DNA from: Sorangium cellulosum
GTDB lineage: Bacteria; Myxococcota_A; Polyangia; Polyangiales; Polyangiaceae
Assembly: GCF_004135735.1 (NCBI RefSeq)
Contig: NZ_CP012670.1
Location: 3,555,501-3,619,500, forward strand
Reading direction: 5' to 3'
Length of the DNA: 64,000 bases
In this document: in pieces, positions 9,365 to 18,419 of the stretch
Position numbering within the stretch: the first letter of the stretch is position 1
How the letters are laid out: every line of letters starts with the position of its first letter
Program-made: the position numbers and the translations under genes
Notes under the pieces: model-generated
Database searches by the model: none
Seen by the model: the letters and a program-made list of their open reading frames with translations, nothing else
Told to the model about the DNA's origin: nothing

Positions 9365-12300
9365 TCAGGGATTTCCTGGTTGGCTGCTTCCTGGTCCCGG
9401 CAGAGCGCGCCTCGGGGCGTGCTCGCTGTCGAGGTCGAGCGGCCACCGCAGGTCGGCGAGCTGACCGGTGAGGCGGAGGAGCATCTCGCGGAGGGACGAT
9501 GCTGTCGCGCGGTCCTGTGGGTTGTGTCGCAAGCAGGCAAACAGGAACGCCGCGATGTCCGCTGTCCTGGGGTGATCGGCGAGCCGCTTGACCGGCGCGG
9601 GGAGGCCGTCGTGCGTGACGTGCGCCGTGATGAGCGCAACCTCGGTGGGCGCATCGAACAGCGTCCTCCCCGTGAGGACCTCGTAGGCGAGGCAGCCGAA
9701 GCTGTAGATGTCGGCCGTGAGCGGGGTCGGGGTGGCGCCCGGCGGAACGACGCCCCAGATCTCCGGGGCGCCGTAGCAGCCCGTGGCGCAGCCAGGGCGG
9801 ATGTGGCGCCCTGCCAGGCCGAAGTCGACGAGCACGGGCTCGCGCCCCCCTCGCAGGATCACGTTGGTCGGCTTGATGTCGAGGTGGCCCACGCCCGCGG
9901 CGTGCATGGCCTCCAGGCCGGCGAGGATGCCGTCCAGGAGCGCCACCGCGCCGCGCGAGGTGAGGCCGCGCGCGTCGAGAAGCTGGTCGCAGCGGACGCC
10001 CTCGATGAGCTCCATCACGAGGATCGGCTTGGGGCGGGCGCCCGCGTCGAACGTGACGAAGCGGGCGAGGTTCGGGTGGTCGGGCAACGAGAGGAGCGCG
10101 CCCGCCTCCTCCCGGAACAGGCGGAGGAAGTCGGCCTCCGAGACGCTCCGGGCCGCGGTGTGATCGTACTCCGGCACCTTGAGGGCGAAGCGCTCCGCGG
10201 AGGGGTCGTGCCGCTCCTCCGTGCGGGTGACGACGAACACCGTCCCCAGCGAGCCGCCGCCGAGCTGGCGGTGCACGTAGAAGCCGCCGAGCGTGCGCCG
10301 GCTCGGCAGCCACGCGGGCAGCGGTTGATCGGGCAGGGGGACGCGGCCCGGCGCGCTCGGGCGCCGCGCCGGGAGCTCTGTGACGCGCGGCGCGACGAGC
10401 GCGACCACGTCGGCGAGCGCGCCCGGGATGCCCGCGCGCGCCGCCGCGACGAGCGCCTCGACGGCCGCGGCGAGGCGCGGCCCCGCGCCGTCGTCGTCCT
10501 GCTGGAGCGCCACCTCGATGGCGAGGCGCAGCGGCTCGGTCGCGCCGGAGGCCACGAAGGCGGGGTGCTCGCCGCATCGCCGGCGGGCGCCGGCGGTCAG
10601 CTGCGCGAGGCGCGCGAGGGCGTCCTCCAGGGCGGCGAGCGGCGAGGCGTCCGCGTCGCCGTCGCCCGCCGCGGTCAGCGCGCTGAGCGAGCGCGCCCCG
10701 CTCACCGCCGCGAGCGCGCGGGCGAGGCGGGCGAGCGCGCCGCGCACGATCTCGGTGCGCTGCGACGCGCCCGCCGGCAGCGCGGTGACGAGCTCGTCGA
10801 GGGCGGCGATGCGCGCGAGCGCCGCGCGCGCGCGCTCGGCCTCGGCGAGCTCCGCGTCGAGCGCGGGCTGCCTCGACGTCCGGCGCGACGCGACCGCGTC
10901 GCCGTCCCTCGCGCCCGCGCGGTCCTCGCGCCCGCCGCGCGCGAACCGCGCGTAGGCGCGCAGCAGCTGCGCGACGTCCGGGTGCATGCTGGCCTCGCCG
11001 AGCACCTCGAGATCGTCGGGGGCGCCGCCGCGCATCGCGGCGTGCAGGAAGATGTCGGCCGCGTCGGCGGCCCCCTCGCGCACGAGCGCGTCGAGGCCGC
11101 GGGCCACGGACGCGGCGATGGCGCGCCGGAGCGACGAGCCGCGGTCGGCGCGCAGCCGCTCGAGCAGCGAGCCGATGGCGCCCGTCCAGCGGGCGAGGAC
11201 GCGCGCCTTGCGCTCGGGCTCGCCGCTGAAGTCGGTGCTCTCGCCGTCGATCAGGCGGAGCAGCGCGCGGAGGTTGCGCTGGTGCACGGTCACGTGCAGC
11301 GGCGTCGCCGCGCTCGCACGCGCGGCGGAGCCCTCGGCGCGGAGCAGCCAGCGGGCGAGGCGCTCGTCGAGCTCGTCCAGGGACGCGACGCCGGTCGAGT
11401 CCTCGCTCGGCCGACGGTTCAGGAGGAGGAGGCTCTTCAGCACGCCGGAGCCGAGCAGATCGGCGTCGAGCTCGCGCACGAGCCCCACCGCCGCGCTCCG
11501 CGCGGCGACGCTCTGCGCGTCGTCGAGATCGCCGAGCTCGATCTCCTCGAGCGCGCCCACGGCCTCGGCCGCGAGGGCGTACGCCTCGAGGGCCCGGCCG
11601 TGCGCCTCGCGCGGGCCGCTCTCGACGAACGCGATGACGGCGCCGTCGAGCGCGCCGCGCAGCAGCGCGACCCCGGCGCCATCCATCGAGAGATCGCGGT
11701 GGATGGCGCGCGCGAGCGCGGCGAGGCCGTCGTCGCGGACGTGCGCGCTGGGCGGCGCGTCGAGCGCCTCCTCGAGCGCGCGGGCGCACTGCGCCGCGGC
11801 GCGCGCGCCGAACGGCTCGCCGCGGACCGCGAGGGCGCGCAGGTCGCGCCGGAGCTCGACGATCGCCTCGGCCGCGGCCATCGGGGACGTGCGCGCGATC
11901 TCGTCGAGCAGCTCCTCGGCCGCCTCGGGCTCGGCGTCCGCCGCGACGGGGAGGGCCCACGCCATCGCCGTGGCGATGCCTGGATCCCGCGCGAGCAGCG
12001 GGCCGCCGAGGAGCTCCACGGCGCGGCGGAGCGCGCCGTCCGGGTCGACCGCGATGCTCGCGGCGAGCGACGCGGCGCCGCGCCGCCACTCGGTGGGGGA
12101 CAGATCCTCCGCGAGCAGCGAGCGCACCTCCTCGGCGAAGTCGGGCAACGCCCCCGCGAGCAGGCCGCGCGCCGCGGCGATGTGGCGCCAGACGAGCGGC
12201 TCGCGATCGGCGAGGAGCGTCTGCCAGGCGAGGGCGATCCCGTCGGCGCTGCGGTCGAGCTCGCGCCTCCGTCCGTCGCTGACGTTGCGGAACAGCCGCA

Positions 12301-12919
12301 GCGGGAGATCGTCGCCCTGCATGGCCCGGCGCGTCGCCTCGCGGGCGGCGCGCTCGAGGAGGCGCGCGGCGAGGCGGCGCTCCGGGAGCGAGCCGGTCGA
12401 GGGCGCCGCGATCCAGTCGCGCGACAGCTCGCGGCGTGAGGCGAGGAGGAGGGCGAGCGGATCGACCGGGATGTCGGCGCCGGTGGGGAGCCAGAGCGAC
12501 AGCGTGACGCGGGCGCGGATCCCCGCCCCGGAGAGGCCGCGCGCCGAGCCGGCGGCCATGCGCGTGGCGATGGCGACGAACGTCGCCGCGTTGCCGGCGT
12601 AGAGCTGCCCGAGCACGCGCCGCCCGAGCTCTCGCCGCTCGGGGCCGAGCGGGAGCGCTCCGGCGATTTCGTAGAGCGCCACGCCCGCCGCGGCCGGCGC
12701 GAGCCAGCTCAGGTCGTCGAGCAGCCCGTCGGCCATGGCGGTCTGAACGCTCCGCAGGAGCCCCTCGGGGCTGAGGGTGTCGAGCGGCGCCGGTCCGTCG
12801 AGCGCATCGACGAGGGCGATCGAGGCGACCGTTTGCCGGAAGAGCGCGCGCCGGACGTTCGGGTCGTCGTGAGACGTGAGATCGACGAGCCCTTCGAGGT
12901 GGTCCGCGCGCGGTCGCAT
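9365..12919 (-). CDS. Large Ser/Thr kinase-like protein with long helical N-terminal scaffold
   Basis: 1184 residues. Residues 1 to about 860 are almost entirely Ala/Leu/Arg/Glu-rich helices without membrane segments, consistent with a HEAT/ARM-like scaffold. A Hanks kinase domain follows (about 878-1130): glycine loop LGGGSLGTVFVV, FALKVPEY lysine, catalytic loop HLDIKPTN, DFGLAG and YGAPE. The catalytic loop reads HLD instead of HRD, so this is a non-RD kinase whose activation probably does not depend on activation-loop phosphorylation. No signal peptide or membrane helix is present, so it is likely cytoplasmic. The start at ATG 12919 is chosen on composition; in-frame upstream codons exist and no clear ribosome site decides. 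Substrates are unknown. Confidence 0.8.
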   Translation of the reverse strand: MRPRADHLEGLVDLTSHDDPNVRRALFRQTVASIALVDALDGPAPLDTLSPEGLLRSVQTAMADGLLDDLSWLAPAAAGVALYEIAGALPLGPERRELGRRVLGQLYAGNAATFVAIATRMAAGSARGLSGAGIRARVTLSLWLPTGADIPVDPLALLLASRRELSRDWIAAPSTGSLPERRLAARLLERAAREATRRAMQGDDLPLRLFRNVSDGRRRELDRSADGIALAWQTLLADREPLVWRHIAAARGLLAGALPDFAEEVRSLLAEDLSPTEWRRGAASLAASIAVDPDGALRRAVELLGGPLLARDPGIATAMAWALPVAADAEPEAAEELLDEIARTSPMAAAEAIVELRRDLRALAVRGEPFGARAAAQCARALEEALDAPPSAHVRDDGLAALARAIHRDLSMDGAGVALLRGALDGAVIAFVESGPREAHGRALEAYALAAEAVGALEEIELGDLDDAQSVAARSAAVGLVRELDADLLGSGVLKSLLLLNRRPSEDSTGVASLDELDERLARWLLRAEGSAARASAATPLHVTVHQRNLRALLRLIDGESTDFSGEPERKARVLARWTGAIGSLLERLRADRGSSLRRAIAASVARGLDALVREGAADAADIFLHAAMRGGAPDDLEVLGEASMHPDVAQLLRAYARFARGGREDRAGARDGDAVASRRTSRQPALDAELAEAERARAALARIAALDELVTALPAGASQRTEIVRGALARLARALAAVSGARSLSALTAAGDGDADASPLAALEDALARLAQLTAGARRRCGEHPAFVASGATEPLRLAIEVALQQDDDGAGPRLAAAVEALVAAARAGIPGALADVVALVAPRVTELPARRPSAPGRVPLPDQPLPAWLPSRRTLGGFYVHRQLGGGSLGTVFVVTRTEERHDPSAERFALKVPEYDHTAARSVSEADFLRLFREEAGALLSLPDHPNLARFVTFDAGARPKPILVMELIEGVRCDQLLDARGLTSRGAVALLDGILAGLEAMHAAGVGHLDIKPTNVILRGGREPVLVDFGLAGRHIRPGCATGCYGAPEIWGVVPPGATPTPLTADIYSFGCLAYEVLTGRTLFDAPTEVALITAHVTHDGLPAPVKRLADHPRTADIAAFLFACLRHNPQDRATASSLREMLLRLTGQLADLRWPLDLDSEHAPRRALPGPGSSQPGNP

Positions 12920-13444
12920 CGGGAGGTTGCGCAGTCTAGCGCGACGGCGCGCTGGCCCCCCTCCCGCGCCGCAGCAATCCTCGCGCATCATGGAAACTCC
13001 GACCGATCCGGCTCCGACACGAGGCGCGCGCCGCTCCACCTGGCTCCGCGTGCGCCACCTTCTCCTACGATGATCCGATCTGCCGGGGGGCGCGCCTCGG
13101 GCGAGGCGATTCCCGGTGGTCCGGGGTGACCACGGCGTGCGCGCGCCAGGGCAGCCCGCGCCGGGGTCGCTCGATTCGCGCGGGCGCGCTCGGTCCCGGT
13201 CGTCCGTCCGGCCGTCGGGCGAAGGCCCGCTGCGCGCACCGGATCGCCGGGGCGGCGGGTCGCCGAGGTGGTGCCGCTCGCTCGCCGAGGACGCAATCTG
13301 CTCGAGCCGCGCGCTGGGCGGCACGCATGGGTCCGGTGGAAGCGGTCCGCGAGGTGAGTTAATCGGGAGCGCGTGCGGCGCGCGGCGCGCCGCGCTCGCC
13401 GCGCAGCGCTGTCCGTCGTGCGCCGCCGTCACCGGAGAGATGGA
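12920..13444. other. Divergent intergenic region
   Basis: 525 bp between the scaffold kinase (minus) and the kynureninase-like gene (plus). It is GC-rich, with many short CGCG-type tracts but no repeat array, RNA signature or convincing short gene. GGAGAG immediately upstream of 13445 is the ribosome site of the plus-strand gene. Confidence 0.5.
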
Positions 13445-14644
13445 ATGCGACCCGATGCGGAGAAGGGCTCCTCGTTCGACCTCGACGCGCTGCGCGCGGC
13501 GTACTCGCGCTTCCTCGCGCCCGCGCCCGACGGCGCGCCGCGCATCCTGCTCACGGGCCATTCCCACCAGGCCTGGCCGGACGTCGCGCGCGACGCGCTC
13601 GCCGCGTGCTTCGACGACGCCGCGCGGCTCGTCGACGGGAAGTGGGACGCGGTGGTGCTCCCGAAGCTCGCGGCGGTCGGCGAGGCGATCCTGGAGCGGA
13701 TGGGCTTCGATCGCGGCGACGCCATCGCGTTCGGCCAGAACACGCACGAGCTCGTCTTCCGGCTGATCACGGCGTTGCCGCGGCGCGAGCGGCAGCGGAT
13801 CGTCACCACCCAGGGCGAGTTCCACTCGCTGCGGCGCCAGCTCGCGCGCCTCGCCGAGGAGGGCGTCGAGGTCGCGTGGGTGAGCGTGGAGCCGCGCGCC
13901 ACGCTCGCCGACCGGCTGCTCGCCGCGCTCACGCCGGGCACCTCGATGCTCGCGGTGTCGGCCGTGCTCTTCGAGAGCGCGACCGTGGTGCCGCGGCTCG
14001 ACGAGATCGTGGCGCGCGCGGTCGAGGTCGGCGCCGTCCCGCTCGTCGACGCCTACCACGCCTTCAACGTCGTCCCGATCGCGTGGGGGCGCGCGGCGCC
14101 TCACGTGTTCGCGACGGCGGGCGGCTACAAGTACGGGGCCATGGGCGAGGGGATCTGCTGGCTGCGCGTCCCGCGCGACTGCGCGCTGCGCCCGGTGTTC
14201 ACCGGGTGGTTCGCCGACTTCGGGTCGCTCTCGAGCGGCGACGGGACGGTCGCGTACGCGCCGGGGGGCGCGCGCTTCGCCGGCGCCACGTTCGACCCCT
14301 CGGCGCTCTACCGCGCCGCCGCGGCGCTCGAGCACTGGGAGCGCTTCGGCCTCACGGTCCCGCGGCTGCGCGCGATCTCGCTCCGGCAGACCGGGCGCAT
14401 CCTCGAGCACCTCGACGCCGCCGGCCTCGGCGGCGACGTCGTCTCGCCGCGCGAGCCGGAGCGGCGCGCCGGCTTCGTCGCCGTCCGCTCCTCGACCGCT
14501 GGCGACGTCGTCGAGCGCCTCCGGGCCCGGCGCGTGCTCGTCGACGCGCGGCGCGACGTGCTCCGCGTCGGCCCTGCGCCGTACCTCACGGACGCCGAGA
14601 TCGACCAGGGCGTCGCGGCCCTCGTCGACGAGCTGCGCCGCTAG
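13445..14644 (+). CDS. Aminotransferase class V-fold PLP enzyme (kynureninase-like)
   Basis: A 399-residue fold-type I PLP enzyme. The N-terminal LLTGHSHQAWPD and the segment FGQNTHELVFRL are in the positions of the substrate- and phosphate-binding parts of kynureninase-like proteins. LVDAYHAFNVVPI holds the Asp that pairs with the cofactor ring, and GGYKYGAMGEG holds the probable Schiff-base lysine. The start ATG at 13445 is set by GGAGAG five bases upstream. No tryptophan-catabolism gene lies nearby, so the substrate is unknown; it could be a kynureninase or a related lyase or desulfurase-like enzyme. It is convergent with the metallophosphatase gene. Confidence 0.75.
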   Translation: MRPDAEKGSSFDLDALRAAYSRFLAPAPDGAPRILLTGHSHQAWPDVARDALAACFDDAARLVDGKWDAVVLPKLAAVGEAILERMGFDRGDAIAFGQNTHELVFRLITALPRRERQRIVTTQGEFHSLRRQLARLAEEGVEVAWVSVEPRATLADRLLAALTPGTSMLAVSAVLFESATVVPRLDEIVARAVEVGAVPLVDAYHAFNVVPIAWGRAAPHVFATAGGYKYGAMGEGICWLRVPRDCALRPVFTGWFADFGSLSSGDGTVAYAPGGARFAGATFDPSALYRAAAALEHWERFGLTVPRLRAISLRQTGRILEHLDAAGLGGDVVSPREPERRAGFVAVRSSTAGDVVERLRARRVLVDARRDVLRVGPAPYLTDAEIDQGVAALVDELRR

Positions 14645-14673
14645 CGCGGGCCGCGGCTAGCGCGGGCCGCGGC
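14642..14673. repeat. 16-bp tandem duplication across a stop codon
   Basis: TAGCGCGGGCCGCGGC occurs twice, head to tail (14642-14657 and 14658-14673). The first copy begins with the TAG stop codon of the kynureninase-like gene, so the duplication places a second TAG 16 bp downstream, out of frame. Confidence 0.95.
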
Positions 14674-14679
14674 CGGCGC

Positions 14680-15663
14680 TCAGGGGTCGCCGTGCACGCG
14701 CGGCGCCTCGGGGTACAGCGGCCGGAGCCCGCGCCATGCGACGTCGATCGCGCTCTCCGCGGGCTCGGCGAGGTCCCACTCCAGGTACAGCTTGTCGCCG
14801 TCGTGGCAGCCGAAGCTCGTGGAGATGCAGAGCAGCGGCTCGCGCTCGACGGCGTAGCCCGCGCGCGCGACGTCGTGGCCATAGACCGCCACGCGAGCGT
14901 CCGGGTCGAGCGCGCGCAGGAAGGCGTAGGCGCGCTCGCTGGAGGTCGTCCTCGCCCAGAGCAGCGCGCCGAGCGTCCCGTGCAGGGTCATCTCCGCGAG
15001 CGGCACGTCGAGGAAGCCGTCGAGCGGGAGCCGATCGAGGTCGTGCCGGCTCTGGATCTGCGCGTGCGGCGCCGCGTGGAGCATCACCAGCCGGGCCGCG
15101 CGCGCGACCGCGACGAACGGCCACCCGCGGAACCAGCTCCGCATCGCCAGGGTCTCCTCCGGACCGAGGAGATCCTCGAGCCGCTGCGCCTCGTCCGGGA
15201 AGAACTTTGCCACCACGGGCCCACCCACATGCGCGTGCTCGTGGTTGCCGAGCAGGTAATGGACCCTCCCGGGGTGGCGATCGGCGAGATCTTTCGCCTT
15301 TTTCACCAATGCCACGGAGTCGCCCCGGTAAAACGAGCCCAGGTAGTCGGGCCATTCACTCTCGTCGAGCTCCGGGCCGTGGACGAGGTCGCCTGTTATC
15401 ACGAGCACCGCGCCGTCACGATCGGCCGCCGCCTGCTCGAAGATGTCGGCGATTCGCTCGAAGTCCGCGACATTCCCCTGAAAGTCGGTGGCGACGATCA
15501 ATCTGCCCCGCTCAGGGAGGTCGACGACACGCTGCACGTCTCCAGCATAGCCGAACGCCCCTGGTTCGCCTCGCGCGAACGCCGGCGCAGCGGTCGTCGT
15601 CGGCCGGCTGCTGCGTCGCGCTTGCACTCCGCCAGATCGTCCATGATTGTTGTAATCGTGCAT
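14680..15663 (-). CDS. Calcineurin-like metallophosphatase
   Basis: A 327-residue metallophosphoesterase. The metal-binding blocks are visible as ATDFQGN (block 1), TGDLVHG (block 2), LLGNHEHAHVG (block 3), HAAPHAQ and a late YGHDVAR. Block 1 has Gln where most family members have His (DxH), so one metal ligand is altered. The substrate is unknown; phosphoprotein and nucleotide phosphatases share this fold. Starting at ATG 15663 leaves 51 bp to the divergent PEP carboxykinase gene; an ATG at 15708 would leave 6 bp and is less likely. No signal peptide is seen. Confidence 0.82.
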   Translation of the reverse strand: MHDYNNHGRSGGVQARRSSRPTTTAAPAFARGEPGAFGYAGDVQRVVDLPERGRLIVATDFQGNVADFERIADIFEQAAADRDGAVLVITGDLVHGPELDESEWPDYLGSFYRGDSVALVKKAKDLADRHPGRVHYLLGNHEHAHVGGPVVAKFFPDEAQRLEDLLGPEETLAMRSWFRGWPFVAVARAARLVMLHAAPHAQIQSRHDLDRLPLDGFLDVPLAEMTLHGTLGALLWARTTSSERAYAFLRALDPDARVAVYGHDVARAGYAVEREPLLCISTSFGCHDGDKLYLEWDLAEPAESAIDVAWRGLRPLYPEAPRVHGDP

Positions 15664-15714
15664 CGGTGCTGTCCCTTGGCGCCGCTTCTCGCCCGGGCTA
15701 GGCTCCATCGCAGC

Positions 15715-17463
15715 ATGAAAAACAGGAATCTTTCAGCGTGGGTCGACGAGGTCGCGCAGCAGACGCGGCCCGACCGGGTCGTCTTCTGCGACGGCTCGGA
15801 GGAGGAGAACCGGACGCTGATCCAGGGGATGCTGGGCGACGGGACGCTCATCGCGCTCAACGGAGAGAGGTACCCGAACTGCTATCTTCACCGGAGCGAT
15901 CCGACCGACGTCGCCCGGACTGAGCACCTCACGTTCATCTGCAGTCGCGATAAAGAGGACGCCGGCCCGACGAACAACTGGATGTCGCCGGACGAGGCCA
16001 CGCGGAAGGTGGGCCGGCTGTTCGACGGGGCGATGAAGGGGCGGACGATGTACGTCGTGCCCTACCTCATGGGTCCGGTGGGCTCTCCGTCGGCGAAGGT
16101 CGGAGTCGAGATCACCGACAGCCCCTATGTCGTGGCGAGTATGCGGATCATGACCCGGATGGGGAAGGTCGCGCTCGACGCGCTGGGCGGCTCCGACGAC
16201 TACTGCCGCGGGCTGCACTCGCTCGGGGATCTCAGCCCCGAGCGCCGCTTCGTCTGCCATTTCCCCGCGGAGCGACTCATCTGGAGCATCGGCTCGGGCT
16301 ACGGGGGCAACGCGCTGCTCGGGAAGAAGTGCTTCGCGCTGCGCATCGCGAGCACCATGGCCCGCGACGAGGGGTGGTTCGCGGAGCACATGCTCATCCT
16401 CGGCCTGGAGGACCCCGAGGGCCGGGTGACGTACGTCTGCGCGGCGTTCCCCAGCGCGTGCGGGAAGACGAACCTCGCGATGCTCGTGCCGCCCGCCTCG
16501 CAGAAGGGCTGGAAGGTGTGGACGGTCGGCGACGACATCGCCTGGCTGCGAATCGGCCCGGATGGCCGGCTCTGGGCGATCAACCCCGAGGCCGGCTTCT
16601 TCGGCGTGGCGCCGGGGACGAGCTCGAGGACGAACCCGAACGCCCTGGCGACGCTGTCCAGGAGCTCGATCTTCACGAACGTCGCGCTCACGCCCGAGGG
16701 CACGCCGTGGTGGGAGGGCTTCGACGGCCCGGTGCCGCCGGCGCTCACCGACTGGCGCGGCAACCGCTGGACGCCGGACAGCAAGGAGCCCGCGGCGCAC
16801 CCGAACAGCCGCTTCACGTCGCCCGCGAGGCAGTGCCCCTCCATCTCGCCGGAGTTCGACGCGCCCGGGGGCGTGCCGATCTCGGCGATCATCTTCGGCG
16901 GCAGGCGCGCGCGGCTCGCGCCGCTCGTCTACGAGGCGCGCGACTGGACGCACGGGGTCTACCTGGGCGCGACCATGGCCTCGGAGACGACCGCGGCCGC
17001 GACCGGCAAGGTGGGCGTCGTCCGCCGGGACCCGATGGCGATGCGCCCCTTCTGCGGATACAACATGGGCGACTACTTCCGGCACTGGATCGAGCTCGGC
17101 GCGAACCGCCCTGCGTTCCCCAAGATCTTCCACGTGAACTGGTTCCGGCAGGGCGAGTCGGGCAAGTTCCTCTGGCCCGGCTTCGGCGAGAACCTGCGCG
17201 TGCTCCGCTGGATCGCCGCGCGCGTGCGCGGGGCGGCGGAGGGGCGCGAGACGCCGCTCGGGATCATGCCCGCGGACGGCGAGCTGGACACGAGCGGCCT
17301 CGACGTGAACGACGAGGCGCTGCGCGAGCTCTTCGCCATCGACCGCGAGCCGTGGCTGGAGGAAGCGCGCGACCGCGCGGCGTTCCTGGAGTCGTTCGGG
17401 GCGCGCATGCCCGAGGCGCTGCTCCGGCTGAACCAGGATCTCGCGGCCCGGATGCGGGCGTGA
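15715..17463 (+). CDS. pckG: Phosphoenolpyruvate carboxykinase (GTP)
   Basis: A 582-residue cytosolic gluconeogenic enzyme converting oxaloacetate and GTP to PEP, CO2 and GDP. The GTP-class features are clear: FPSACGKTNLAM (P-loop with the reactive cysteine), VGDDIAWL (kinase-2 Asp pair), FGGRR, MGDYFRHW and HVNWFRQGESGKFLWPGFGEN. Length is near the usual 600 residues and it appears intact. ATG 15715 gives the expected short N-terminus before LSAWVDEV; the open frame continues far upstream, but that part is not PEP carboxykinase. It is divergent from the metallophosphatase. A strong inverted repeat begins 14 bp after its stop. Confidence 0.97.
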   Translation: MKNRNLSAWVDEVAQQTRPDRVVFCDGSEEENRTLIQGMLGDGTLIALNGERYPNCYLHRSDPTDVARTEHLTFICSRDKEDAGPTNNWMSPDEATRKVGRLFDGAMKGRTMYVVPYLMGPVGSPSAKVGVEITDSPYVVASMRIMTRMGKVALDALGGSDDYCRGLHSLGDLSPERRFVCHFPAERLIWSIGSGYGGNALLGKKCFALRIASTMARDEGWFAEHMLILGLEDPEGRVTYVCAAFPSACGKTNLAMLVPPASQKGWKVWTVGDDIAWLRIGPDGRLWAINPEAGFFGVAPGTSSRTNPNALATLSRSSIFTNVALTPEGTPWWEGFDGPVPPALTDWRGNRWTPDSKEPAAHPNSRFTSPARQCPSISPEFDAPGGVPISAIIFGGRRARLAPLVYEARDWTHGVYLGATMASETTAAATGKVGVVRRDPMAMRPFCGYNMGDYFRHWIELGANRPAFPKIFHVNWFRQGESGKFLWPGFGENLRVLRWIAARVRGAAEGRETPLGIMPADGELDTSGLDVNDEALRELFAIDREPWLEEARDRAAFLESFGARMPEALLRLNQDLAARMRA

Positions 17464-17476
17464 GCTAGCGACGTTG

Positions 17477-17594
17477 TCGCCCAAGTCCGTCCGTGGTTCG
17501 TTGCTCGCGGGGCCCGCGCCCCGGCGGGCCACGGCAGGAGGGGCCCGCCGGAGCGCAGGCCCTTCCGCGACGAACCACGGACGAACCTGGGCGA
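17477..17594. repeat. 25-bp imperfect inverted repeat downstream of pckG
   Basis: Arms at 17477-17501 and 17570-17594 are reverse complements over 25 bp with two mismatches. The inner 14 bp of each arm (CGTCCGTGGTTCGT and its complement) match perfectly. The 68-bp centre is itself rich in complementary GGGCCCG/CGGGCCC tracts. No U-tract follows, so it is not a classic intrinsic terminator. It could be a transcript-stabilising stem or the remains of a small mobile element. The rest of the gap to 17861 has a run of CACGGCCC repeats (17616-17655). Confidence 0.85.
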
Positions 17595-17839
17595 GGCGCT
17601 GCTAGCGGCCGTCGCGCGGCTCCACGGCCGCCGCACGGCCCCACGGCCCCACGGCCGCCGGGGTTCCCTGGAAAATCCTCCGACGAGATCGGCGCCCGCC
17701 GAGCGCTCGAGAAGATCCCCGAGACCACGATCCCCGCCCGAGCCCGGCCAGCCCGAGCTCGGTCAGCCGTGCCCGCCCGCTTTTTGCCAGGACGGTCGGG
17801 ATTCTCTTGACGCCAGTCCCGGATGGCCCAAACAGTTCA

Positions 17840-17855
17840 TTCAAAGAATTTTGAA
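17840..17855. promoter_or_regulatory. Palindrome TTCAAA-N4-TTTGAA before regulator gene
   Basis: A perfect 6-4-6 inverted repeat in a short AT-rich patch seven bases upstream of the ATG at 17862. A TTGACG hexamer at 17807-17812 could be a -35 element. The position suggests an operator, possibly for autoregulation by the GbsR-like protein encoded just downstream. It also argues against the earlier in-frame ATG at 17823. Confidence 0.5.
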
Positions 17856-17861
17856 AGTTCT

Positions 17862-18419
17862 ATGAGCCCTTCAAGCGACACCGAGCGCCAGGCCGAGTTG
17901 CTCGCGGCCGACGCGATCGGGGACGTCATCGAGCACTGGGGCTTCCGCCGGATCCTCGGGCGCATCTGGACGATCCTCTTCATCGCGGGCGACGCCCTGT
18001 CGGCCGCGGAGATCGGCGAGCGGCTGCAGGTTTCGTCCGGCGCGATGAGTATGTCGCTGACAGAACTACAAAGGTGGGGTGTAGTACGAAGGGTATGGAA
18101 ACCGGGGGAGCGGAAGGAGTTCTTCGAGGCCGAGACGGACTTCTGGAAGATGATTTCCAAAGTGTTCGCCGAGCGCGAGCGGCTCATCGCCGACTCCGTG
18201 AGGGAGCGGCTCGAGCGGGCCTCCGCGATGCTCGAGGGCCTGCCTCAGACCGACGCCACCCGGTTCCGCCTCGATCGGGTCGAGCGGCTCCTCTCGTTCG
18301 TGATCGTCGCGCAGACGGCGCTCGACGGGTTCATCAAGAGCAGGACCGTGGACTTCACGCGGTTCGGAGATCTGGTCCGGTTCCCGATCCGGGCCGTACG
18401 GTCCCGGCGAGGCGCCTAG
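17862..18419 (+). CDS. GbsR/MarR-family transcriptional regulator
   Basis: A 185-residue DNA-binding protein. The N-terminal half is a winged helix of the GbsR type: HWGFRRILGRIWTILFIAG, then LSAAEIGERLQVSSGAMSMS as the recognition helix, and the wing VVRRVWKPGERKEFFEA. The C-terminal half is helical and probably dimerising. I use the ATG at 17862, because an AT-rich palindrome lies just before it; ATG 17823 would add 13 residues. It is followed after 92 bp by the polyprenyl synthase gene, with a small GC hairpin (18458-18474) between. Its position makes it a candidate regulator of the isoprenoid-menaquinone operon; that is inference. Confidence 0.85.
   Translation: MSPSSDTERQAELLAADAIGDVIEHWGFRRILGRIWTILFIAGDALSAAEIGERLQVSSGAMSMSLTELQRWGVVRRVWKPGERKEFFEAETDFWKMISKVFAERERLIADSVRERLERASAMLEGLPQTDATRFRLDRVERLLSFVIVAQTALDGFIKSRTVDFTRFGDLVRFPIRAVRSRRGA

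Noticed and set aside
9380..12439. A 1019-codon open frame on the plus strand opposite the scaffold kinase gene
   Set aside because: Its translation is Arg/Ala/Gly/Glu-rich with no domain, while the minus strand encodes a clear kinase. Long antisense frames are expected at this GC.
8301..12919. MutH next to a scaffold kinase as a possible defence system
   Set aside because: MutH is canonical, the genes are 380 bp apart, and there is no methyltransferase, sensor, integrase or other defence marker nearby.
13606..15714. A long in-frame extension upstream of the PEP carboxykinase start
   Set aside because: It runs out of frame through the kynureninase-like gene and antisense to the metallophosphatase; the encoded sequence is composition noise.
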